Shown: one piece after another, positions 5,291 through 10,970 of the stretch | Numbering within the stretch: the stretch's first letter is position 1 | Layout of the letters: every line of letters begins with the position of its first letter | Source: Cyanobacteria bacterium RUI128 | Lineage (GTDB): Bacteria; Cyanobacteriota; Vampirovibrionia; Gastranaerophilales; Gastranaerophilaceae | Length of the DNA stretch: 11,692 bases | Direction: 5' to 3' | Assembly (NCBI GenBank): GCA_024695725.1 | Contig: JAILHQ010000041.1 | Span: 1-11,692, forward strand | Notes under the pieces: model-generated | Told to the model about the DNA's origin: nothing | Seen by the model: only the letters and a program-made list of their open reading frames with translations | Database searches by the model: none | Translations under genes and position numbers: made by a program

Positions 5291-6518
5291 ATCTTCTCAA
5301 AAGTTTAGACGGATCTTTTATTTTATTCATTGCCGTTTCTACAAATACTCTGGTAACATTTCTACCGCCATACTCACGTGCGTGCTTAGCCTTTCTGATT
5401 AAACGTTTTGCCTTAAAGGCGAGCAATTCCACATTATTCAAACCTGCAGGCGCAGTTTCTGCCTCAGGATTTAACAGAGTTTTCAGTAACTTGTCTTCAT
5501 ATTCTTTATTTTCAGGAGCTTTAACCTTTGTTCCAAGACAATTATTTGCAAGATTTGTGAAGGCGTAAGTGAATTGTTCAAGTCTTGTTCCCTTCAACTC
5601 ATTCGGGAAGTTCAGCCCGTTTTCTTTAATATGCATAGCCCAGTCGGTCAAATGGTGAAGATCGATTCCGCCGAAAATAAAATGCTGAAAAGCGTGTTGA
5701 GCCATAAATACCGTATTAAACTCAGCTGACGGTACTAATATTTTTGTTCCTTTCGGCAATATCTGAGCTCTCGGATTCAGTGACTTATGTAAAAAGACAT
5801 CAATTTGTTTTGCTTCACAAAGGCGTTCTTTATTAACAAAATATCTGTGATTTTCGATTCTTACCCCGTCGTATTCAAATTCACTGTGCTTAACTTTTGG
5901 CAGATTATAATCATCAATTTCTCGGCCTTCTGCCAACATCATATTATCTATAATATCCGAAGAATTTGAGCGATTTTCGGTCACTGTTCCTTTAATTCTT
6001 GTAAACAAATCAATATCCCCGCCGAATCTGTGATTTGGATGAGGATAATTCATCGAAAACCCAACTCCCTTTAACTGTACAGTTTCTATTCCTCTTTTGG
6101 CAAATCGTTCTGAGAGTTCACCAAGGATTTTTTCCTGATGAGCGTGCTTTGCCTCTGTTTCTTGCTGTATTTCGAACATTTTACCCATAATATCTGCAGG
6201 AATTGTACCTTTCGGTAATTTTGAAGAGGACTCTAAAGCTACCGCTGTAACAGAAGCCTCATTTGCAATTTCAAGCAGTTTGGCCCAATCGAAATAGTTT
6301 GCCCCTTTGAAAGGTGCCATATTAACTTCGCCTCCCGAGAGAGATGATTTCAACATAGACAAAAGCATACGTGTTGATTTTTCGGTCGGGGATGCCTCAC
6401 CGATTTTTTCTATCCTGTCAGCACGCACGTGACTGCTATTCGCTTTAAAAGCAATTCTTTTATTATTATTTACCTGTACGACATCAGTCGGTATAAGACT
6501 AAACATTATTGGGTTCAT
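5289..6518 (-). CDS. Nucleotidyltransferase-fold protein (NTP_transf_5-like) with N-terminal tag
   Basis: The 409-residue product resembles the uncharacterised nucleotidyltransferase family PF14907. A central VQLKGVGFSMNYP (147-159) leads to HRFGGDIDLF (163-172), where D168 and D170 fit the metal-binding DxD of the pol-beta fold. FEYDGVRIENH (about 214-224) and HAFQHFIFGGIDLHHLTDW (275-293) match the downstream His-rich and helical segments of such proteins. Typical relatives lack the first 60-odd residues, which here carry the tag RIAFKANS (21-28), and also the basic C-terminus (about 370-409). The substrate is unknown; relatives often occur near surface-polysaccharide genes, but none is here. 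ATG 6518 has AGGAG (6525-6529) 6 nt upstream. It lies 49 nt behind the LapA-like gene and may be the last gene of the unit. Confidence 0.75.
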   Translation of the reverse strand: MNPIMFSLIPTDVVQVNNNKRIAFKANSSHVRADRIEKIGEASPTEKSTRMLLSMLKSSLSGGEVNMAPFKGANYFDWAKLLEIANEASVTAVALESSSKLPKGTIPADIMGKMFEIQQETEAKHAHQEKILGELSERFAKRGIETVQLKGVGFSMNYPHPNHRFGGDIDLFTRIKGTVTENRSNSSDIIDNMMLAEGREIDDYNLPKVKHSEFEYDGVRIENHRYFVNKERLCEAKQIDVFLHKSLNPRAQILPKGTKILVPSAEFNTVFMAQHAFQHFIFGGIDLHHLTDWAMHIKENGLNFPNELKGTRLEQFTYAFTNLANNCLGTKVKAPENKEYEDKLLKTLLNPEAETAPAGLNNVELLAFKAKRLIRKAKHAREYGGRNVTRVFVETAMNKIKDPSKLLRR

Positions 6519-6567
6519 GTATATCTCCTATACCTATATAATGCCTGTGATAATTTGTTTTGCTACT

Positions 6568-6903
6568 TTATTTTTTCAAGGCTTCATCAAGAGCTTTTTC
6601 AAGAACTTCAATTTTTGATTCAAGAACTTTAACTCTTGAAGAGTTTTCTGTTTTGTCTATAGATTCTTTTTCAAGTTCTCTTTTGTACATATTCAGAGAT
6701 TCGGCAGTACCAGACGTCATAGCATCAAAGATAAGTGCCGTAAGTGACGCACCTGCTAAAAATGCGTAGAAGGCTGACTTCATAACCATAGGGAAAACTT
6801 CTTCCGACACTGCGGCATTTATTTGTGCCACCTGACCATATCCTAAATAAATAGCTGCCCCTAACAATAATATCCAGAAAATTGATACAAGATACTGTTT
6901 CAT
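6568..6903 (-). CDS. LapA-like two-helix membrane protein with coiled-coil tail
   Basis: The 111-residue protein has two transmembrane segments (about 4-22 and 41-62) separated by a short polar loop. A charged heptad-like tail (about 70-111) ends in VLESKIEVLEKALDEALKK. This topology and length match the LapA/DUF1049 group, inner-membrane proteins linked to lipopolysaccharide assembly in enterobacteria. The match is by architecture, not by diagnostic residues, so the function is uncertain. ATG 6903 is preferred: AGGAG (6910-6914) lies 6 nt upstream, whereas the in-frame ATG at 6909 would abut the SD with no spacing. The SD begins 1 nt after the rluD-family stop, showing tight coupling in one operon. 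Confidence 0.55.
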   Translation of the reverse strand: MKQYLVSIFWILLLGAAIYLGYGQVAQINAAVSEEVFPMVMKSAFYAFLAGASLTALIFDAMTSGTAESLNMYKRELEKESIDKTENSSRVKVLESKIEVLEKALDEALKK

Positions 6904-6915
6904 ATTCATCTCCTT

Positions 6916-7824
6916 TTATAAATTTCTCAAATATTTTAATACTCTTTTTATTTTATCATCCTCATCAATCTGTAAATCAATCATATTACCATTAAACGGA
7001 TTAATAAATTTAAGTTTGTAAGACTGAAGAACCTGTTCTTCAGTCTTTATTTTCATTTTCCCGAACCCGTAAAGGGTATCGTTGAACACAGGATGTCCTG
7101 CGTGTGACAAATGAACTCTTATCTGATGAGTTCTGCCTGTTTTAAGATTAACATCTATATATGTCGCATTTTCAAATTGTTCTATGACAGCCACTTCCGT
7201 AAGACTCGGTTTCCCGTCAGGCGTGACACACATTTTGTTTGGCTGAGATTTACTTCTGCCTATCGGCTCATTTATAACGAGATTTCCATCAATTCGTCCC
7301 TTTACAACCGCCCTGTAATGTTTTTCAATTTCTCTGTCCTTAATCATTTGGGCATATTTTTCGTGAGCGGTATTATGTTTTGCTATAATCAGCAGCCCGG
7401 ACGTGTTTCTGTCAAGCCTGTGAAGTATTCCCGGTCTGTACACCCCGTTTATATCCGATAAACTGCCGTATTTATACAAAAGAGCATTAACCAGAGTACC
7501 GTTTTTTTCGGCCGACGTCGGATGAGTTAACATGCCGGACGGCTTGTTTACTATCGCAATATTTTCATCATCATACACAACCTGTATATCAATATTTTCA
7601 GGCTGAATAACTATATCTTCGGCACTGTCAAAATCGCATTCTATTTCATCATCGGTACGGGTAACATAAGACGGCTTGACTGTTTTACCGTTGACTGTTA
7701 CTGCCTGATTTTTTATAAATGACTGGAGTCTGGTTCTTGACATATCATCAAAGACCCCCGACAAATAAGCATCAAGACGCATATCCGAATCTGTTTCATC
7801 AATTTTAAACAAATAATTAGTCAT
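6916..7824 (-). CDS. RluA/RluD-family rRNA pseudouridine synthase
   Basis: The 302-residue enzyme converts uridine to pseudouridine in RNA, most likely 23S rRNA as for RluD. An S4 RNA-binding domain occupies about 14-75 (MRLDAYLSGVFDDMSRTRLQ). The catalytic domain shows IVNKPSGMLTHP (91-102), the motif II HRLDRNTSGLLIIAK with catalytic D138, and GRTHQIRVHL (230-239). All catalytic motifs are intact. The YGFGKM to QSYKL segment, where relatives usually have QALHA, reads QVLQS and is encoded by a perfect hairpin (7020-7047). ATG 7824 overlaps the lspA stop by 8 nt, so it is translationally coupled. lspA followed by an rluD gene is a widespread pairing. Specificity (RluD, RluC or RluA type) is inferred from the S4 domain only. 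Confidence 0.93.
   Translation of the reverse strand: MTNYLFKIDETDSDMRLDAYLSGVFDDMSRTRLQSFIKNQAVTVNGKTVKPSYVTRTDDEIECDFDSAEDIVIQPENIDIQVVYDDENIAIVNKPSGMLTHPTSAEKNGTLVNALLYKYGSLSDINGVYRPGILHRLDRNTSGLLIIAKHNTAHEKYAQMIKDREIEKHYRAVVKGRIDGNLVINEPIGRSKSQPNKMCVTPDGKPSLTEVAVIEQFENATYIDVNLKTGRTHQIRVHLSHAGHPVFNDTLYGFGKMKIKTEEQVLQSYKLKFINPFNGNMIDLQIDEDDKIKRVLKYLRNL
7020..7047. repeat. Perfect 12-bp hairpin inside the pseudouridine synthase gene
   Basis: AAGACTGAAGAA (7020-7031) and TTCTTCAGTCTT (7036-7047) are exact reverse complements around a 4-nt loop. In the coding direction it encodes KTEEQVLQS near residues 260-268. On the + strand it is followed by a T-rich stretch; on the gene's own strand it is not. 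It resembles the arms of the tpiA terminator (AAGGACTGAGAA). Confidence 0.85.
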
Positions 7825-8299
7825 GTTTTTTATACTTTTTTGATATCAACAAAATTATTATAACAAGAACACCCGCATTGATTAAGATATCAGATATGTT
7901 AAACACAGGGAATTCAATAAATTTAAAACTTATATAATCTCTGACGTACCCGAGGACAATTCTTTCATAAGTGTTGCAAAATATCCCTGATGTAAGCATT
8001 GCCGCCGCAAAATAAACAGGAATAGAATACTTTGATACATTTTTAAATAGCTCATACATAATAAAGACTATTGCCAAAACAGAAATTATAATGAGCAGCA
8101 AAGTCAGGTGCTGAAAAGATGAAAACGCCGCGCCCGTGTTCTGCACATACACAATATCGATAAGATCAAAGTTTGCGATTGAAGTGAAGATATTATGCAG
8201 AATATGATTAGTCAAAATAAAATCAAAAGTAATCATAACCAGCAGACAAACAAAAAAGTAGACTATCGGATTAAAATTATTTTGCCTGTTTGGTGTCAC
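7817..8299 (-). CDS. lspA: Lipoprotein signal peptidase (signal peptidase II)
   Basis: LspA cleaves the signal peptide of prolipoproteins before the lipidated cysteine in the inner membrane. The 160-residue protein has four hydrophobic segments (about 11-29, 64-83, 92-108, 136-152). It carries the motif NTGAAFS (54-60) and both catalytic aspartates, D121 in GYVRDYI and D137 in PVFNISD. The usual GN-x-x-DR motif is altered to CNTYER (N109 and R113 kept, Asp replaced by Glu112, Gly by Cys108), and the N-terminal D-x-x-x-T-K is D26-FILTN, without the Lys. The catalytic dyad is intact, so it is probably active but divergent. GTG 8299 is chosen because GAGGTG (8304-8309) lies 4 nt upstream. It overlaps the preceding exported-protein gene by 23 nt. 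Confidence 0.9.
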   Translation of the reverse strand: MTPNRQNNFNPIVYFFVCLLVMITFDFILTNHILHNIFTSIANFDLIDIVYVQNTGAAFSSFQHLTLLLIIISVLAIVFIMYELFKNVSKYSIPVYFAAAMLTSGIFCNTYERIVLGYVRDYISFKFIEFPVFNISDILINAGVLVIIILLISKKYKKHD

Positions 8300-9170
8300 T
8301 TTTCACCTCAATATAGTTATTTTTAGGGACTACATTAACTCTTCTTATAAGACACGCATACCCTGACAAATTCATATTCAGTCCTGATGCTGAAGACATT
8401 GTCGGTCTTGAATACCCGATAGATGCAACAACATATTCGTTTGTATTTTTTGTATTTGCCATCAAAATTCTTTCAAGTGAATAGTCCTGAGCAAATTTTT
8501 TGAACACATCTTTTTGTGATTTTTGCGGATAAGAAACAATTTCGGAACTTATTGAACCTATTGCAAAAATACCGTTTGGCGGTGCTATATAAAGCTTTGC
8601 ACTGTACTCATCACCTGCGCCTACAAGCTGAGGTGTTTCAAGGAACATTGCAACGCTTTTTGCATCTCCCCAAGTAATAAGGATTTCTTCAGAAATAACA
8701 TTTTCACCTGTTATTACCCAACTTTTACCCTTGCGTTGAAGATAATATATAACATCAACACAGCTCTTCAGTTCCCCTTTTTTGTTATCACTTGCTATTG
8801 CAGCACTTGCAACTTCCGAAACATTTACAACTGCTGTATCGCCATAGAAAGCGACCGAATTAACTTTGTTTTTATAGTGAATTCCGCTATATTGTTTCCA
8901 CAGTTCAGTAAAAAGTGTTCTTGTAGAGTCCATGTTGAACCCGTCATTGCTGACATACACAGGAGCGTACAACTTCAGAAAATTAGTCAAATCGTTTTGA
9001 TTTGCATAGTAAACATGGTCCTGGAAAAAGCGAACAACAGAATACTTGTTTGCATAGGTAGGTTTTGAGTTCAAAAGTTTTTGTTTTATCGGCAAATCAT
9101 CCGCAAAAACTGAACCGGCACCCATACTGACAATTATTAAAAGTAATAAAAATATCTTCTTCATGTTCAT
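8277..9170 (-). CDS. Exported NTF2-like domain protein of unknown function
   Basis: The 297-residue product starts MNMKKIFLLLLIIVSMGAGS and has a Sec signal peptide with likely cleavage after SVFA. The next part (about 40-165) reads as a cystatin/NTF2-like domain: a helical YANQNDLTNFLKLYAP, then LWKQYSG, a strand pattern with GDTAVVNVSEV, and SWVITGENVISEE. The C-terminal half (about 170-297) is strand-rich with no recognised motif. The function is unknown. Start choice: a promoter (9201-9229) predicts initiation near 9194, inside a longer in-frame ORF beginning at 9209, so ATG 9170 (or 9164, MKK) is used. No clear SD is present. It overlaps lspA and lies 67 nt behind the lipoprotein gene, so this is a cluster of envelope proteins. 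Confidence 0.7.
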   Translation of the reverse strand: MNMKKIFLLLLIIVSMGAGSVFADDLPIKQKLLNSKPTYANKYSVVRFFQDHVYYANQNDLTNFLKLYAPVYVSNDGFNMDSTRTLFTELWKQYSGIHYKNKVNSVAFYGDTAVVNVSEVASAAIASDNKKGELKSCVDVIYYLQRKGKSWVITGENVISEEILITWGDAKSVAMFLETPQLVGAGDEYSAKLYIAPPNGIFAIGSISSEIVSYPQKSQKDVFKKFAQDYSLERILMANTKNTNEYVVASIGYSRPTMSSASGLNMNLSGYACLIRRVNVVPKNNYIEVKSDTKQAK

Positions 9171-9200
9171 TGTGATATCGAATTTCTTTTTTCTTAGAAA

Positions 9201-9229
9201 ATTATACAATAAACTAATATTTTTAACAA
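9201..9229 (-). promoter_or_regulatory. Promoter of the NTF2-like protein / lspA / rluD-family unit
   Basis: On the - strand, TTGTTA (9224-9229) and a perfect TATAAT (9201-9206) are 17 nt apart. It lies in the 67-nt gap after the lipoprotein gene, where no terminator is visible, so downstream genes may also receive read-through. Confidence 0.6.
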
Positions 9230-9237
9230 ACCATGAG

Positions 9238-9693
9238 TTAATATTTTAAAAGTGAGCCTGATTTATCATTAACGAACTTATATTTTTTTCGTCCGACATT
9301 AGCCTTAAACTCTTTTCTTGAAATTGCTCTGAACACATAGTCATTTTCAAACTGGTCGATACCTGTTCCGGACAATTCTTCAAATCTTGGTTTATTCATT
9401 CTGATTCTTGCCTTCAGAAGTGTTTTATCTGAACAGCCAAGCATCAAATCAGCATCAATAGGCTCTTTTTCAAAATAAACGATCTGCTTATCAGGCTTTA
9501 AGAAGATAACTCCGTCACAGGTCACATTTGTATCTTTCTTAAACATTTTCAGATCGGCATGAATTAAATCTCTGCTTTTATACACCCCGTAAAAATCTGC
9601 ATTATCTGAATATGCGTGAATATACCTTTTACACCCGGATGTAAACAACGCAATCAGACATATTAAAAGTATTCCGGAATATTTTTTCATCAT
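9238..9693 (-). CDS. Predicted lipoprotein of unknown function (151 aa)
   Basis: The N-terminus MMKKYSGILLICLIALFTSG ends in a lipobox with C21. Residue -3 is Thr rather than the usual Leu, but -2 Ser and -1 Gly are typical, so a lipid anchor is likely and LspA, encoded in the same cluster, would process it. The mature part is a charged beta-rich domain with DFYGVYKSRDLIHADLKM, CDGVIFLKPDKQIVYFEKE and a later ARIRMNKPRFEEL; I do not recognise a family. ATG 9693 overlaps the upstream stop (ATGA), indicating translational coupling with the preceding exported protein. An AGGG lies upstream at a suitable distance. Confidence 0.75.
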   Translation of the reverse strand: MMKKYSGILLICLIALFTSGCKRYIHAYSDNADFYGVYKSRDLIHADLKMFKKDTNVTCDGVIFLKPDKQIVYFEKEPIDADLMLGCSDKTLLKARIRMNKPRFEELSGTGIDQFENDYVFRAISRKEFKANVGRKKYKFVNDKSGSLLKY

Positions 9694-10307
9694 TCTTTTG
9701 CCCTTACTCTCAGTTCATACATCTCATTCATATCAAGAGAAACGTTAGAAATAACTATTTCCTCCAAATCATATTCTTTCGGGACAAATACCGTTATATA
9801 ATACTGTGACTCTCTGTCAAAGAAGACAGGCAGAGGGTTTTCATAGAAGAGTTCCTTTGATATTTTTACGTTATTTTTTATAGCCATTTCAGTCGGTGCT
9901 GCCAAGGCCATATGAATACCAACCCCTGCAGACATAAAGGTTCCGAACGTAGAATAAGTAATTATATTTGATAAAAGTTTACCAAAACTTGCCAGAGTAT
10001 AATAGGTTCCCTTATCCGCTTTTCTGAGTTTTCTGTACAGCTGCCTTCTTGTTTCAGATTTGATTACACTGCCGTTTTTTAACACAAAAAATATTTCCGA
10101 ATCGGAAGATAACAAAATCGGCAAAGTACCGTTATTTCTGATTACAACGTTATAAACATTATAGGTTTTACGAACTCTTTTCTGCTTATAATCTGCTGTT
10201 GAAACTAATGAAAAATCTGCATCAACATTGAAGGCTGCATTTTCGGCGAAAACACCTGAGTTAAACCCAAGACAAAACAATAGAAAACAAACCAAAAACT
10301 TTTTCAT
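9690..10307 (-). CDS. Exported protein of unknown function (205 aa)
   Basis: MKKFLVCFLLFCLGFNSGVF begins a Sec signal peptide with likely cleavage after GVFA. The mature protein has strand-rich segments (NVYNVVIRNNGTLPILLSS, like a small beta-sandwich) and a basic stretch (SETRRQLYRKLRKADKG). A hydrophobic Gly/Ala-rich region (about 110-140) could insert in a membrane. A second strand-rich part follows (PLPVFFDRESQYYITVFVPK). I recognise no family. ATG 10307 has GAGGG 3 nt upstream, a short spacing. It is the first gene of the cluster, behind the promoter at 10335-10363, and overlaps the lipoprotein gene by 4 nt, so the two probably act in the same envelope process. Confidence 0.75.
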   Translation of the reverse strand: MKKFLVCFLLFCLGFNSGVFAENAAFNVDADFSLVSTADYKQKRVRKTYNVYNVVIRNNGTLPILLSSDSEIFFVLKNGSVIKSETRRQLYRKLRKADKGTYYTLASFGKLLSNIITYSTFGTFMSAGVGIHMALAAPTEMAIKNNVKISKELFYENPLPVFFDRESQYYITVFVPKEYDLEEIVISNVSLDMNEMYELRVRAKE

Positions 10308-10334
10308 AAGCCCTCAAATATATGTACTTTCTGA

Positions 10335-10363
10335 ATTATACACTAAATTTCAGCTCAGGACAA
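10335..10363 (-). promoter_or_regulatory. Promoter of the exported protein-lipoprotein operon
   Basis: On the - strand, TTGTCC (10358-10363) and TATAAT (10335-10340) are 17 nt apart, about 28 nt before the ATG at 10307. The -35 keeps TTG and C; the -10 is perfect. Confidence 0.6.
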
Positions 10364-10391
10364 ATTCGTGAATGAAATACACAATCTCTGA

Positions 10392-10653
10392 TTATTTTTT
10401 GTTTATGCTATTTTTAAAATCTTCAAAAGCTTTAAAATTATTATTTATAACAAAATTGCTCTGAACTGATTTAGATTTATCATCATTTACTTTTCTCTTC
10501 AATAATTTATTCAAAGCAAACGGCAGACCAAAGCCGAGTGTTATTTAAAAGTATGTTTGATTCAATATTACCAACAATGTCAATAGGAGACAGCCATTTA
10601 AATTTAAGGTCGTTACGCATACTATTGCTATTTATTGGGGTATTTATTTGAAT
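10392..10653 (-). pseudogene. Frameshifted remnant of a small gene of unknown function
   Basis: Two - strand reading frames join into one protein-like sequence. The first is open from 10653 and contains an ATG at 10620, with MRNDLKFKWLSPIDIVGNIE continuing to SNILLNN. The second runs from about 10544 to a TAA at 10392-10394 and contains LGFGLPFALNKLLKRK, later FVINNNFKAFEDFKN. A frameshift (one extra or two missing bases near 10536-10544) would explain the switch; in its own frame the first part stops at 10507. The open frame upstream of the ATG reads IQINTPINSNS, suggesting that the original start was near 10653 (now ATT) and has been lost. No SD is seen. Two short unrelated ORFs are the alternative. 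Confidence 0.45.
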
Positions 10654-10733
10654 TTAGATTACGCTATCTTTGGGAAATATTATATATTATCCGCTTGAAC
10701 ACTACACACTTACCCCTGGTGAAACTTGTGAAA

Positions 10734-10762
10734 ATTAAAAATTGCGTTATCCAATTTTTAAT
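10734..10762 (-). terminator. AT-rich hairpin, possible - strand terminator
   Basis: An 11-bp perfect inverted repeat (10734-10744 with 10752-10762) closes a 7-nt loop, and on the - strand it is followed by TTTTC. It is nearly all AT, so stability is low. It may act as a backup terminator after the one at 10823-10846. The stretch 10657-10733 shows nothing recognisable. Confidence 0.4.
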
Positions 10763-10822
10763 AGCAAAAAAAAATTACAATCACTGAATTTATTCTGTTT
10801 TGAACAAATCGTGTATTCTAAC

Positions 10823-10846
10823 AAAAAAGACACCTTTCGGTGTCTT
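10823..10846 (-). terminator. Intrinsic terminator downstream of the RTX-like gene
   Basis: An 8-bp stem (10827-10834 with 10839-10846) with a 4-nt loop (GAAA on the - strand) is followed on that strand by six T residues (10823-10828). It ends transcripts coming from the RTX-like gene, 124 nt after its stop, and places the structured element at 10851-10919 inside the transcribed 3' region. Confidence 0.85.
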
Positions 10847-10850
10847 AAAT

Positions 10851-10919
10851 GGCAGGGTTGACACTTCCGGGTTCGAACTCTTTAAGAGTTATTACGAACA
10901 CTTGAATGCCCCGGTTGCC
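10851..10919 (-). ncRNA. GC-rich compound hairpin in the RTX-like 3' region
   Basis: A long stem forms from a 16-nt fully paired arm (10867-10882). CCGG 10867-10870 pairs with 10911-10914, GTTCG 10871-10875 with CGAAC 10895-10899, and AACTCTT 10876-10882 with AAGAGTT 10884-10890. GGCA 10851-10854 can close the whole element with TGCC 10916-10919. It is far richer in GC than its surroundings and lies 5 nt from a terminator, as expected for a small RNA or a structured 3' UTR. It contains a TTCGAAC core like a tRNA T-loop, but no tRNA cloverleaf can be drawn. A short open frame on the - strand also crosses it. Confidence 0.4.
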
Positions 10920-10970
10920 CTAAAAATATGTAATCTCAGATCTGCACTCAAAATGGTTGCATAAATGTTT

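Noticed and set aside
7111..7461. 116-codon + strand ORF within the pseudouridine synthase gene
   Set aside because: It is a shadow of a gene with intact catalytic motifs; its translation is Cys/Tyr/Phe-rich without a family pattern.
10553..10651. 32-codon + strand ORF with a hydrophobic end
   Set aside because: It is antisense to the better supported - strand gene remnant, has no SD or promoter, and its hydrophobic tail is explained by complementary AT-rich codons.
10858..10886. + strand promoter (TTGACA-17-TTTAAG) inside the structured element
   Set aside because: The -10 is weak, no + strand gene follows, and the bases are accounted for by the hairpin arms.
10851..10920. tRNA gene suggested by GGTTCGAAC
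   Set aside because: The bases flanking TTCGAAC do not form a T-stem on either strand, and the presumed acceptor arms match in only 4 bp.
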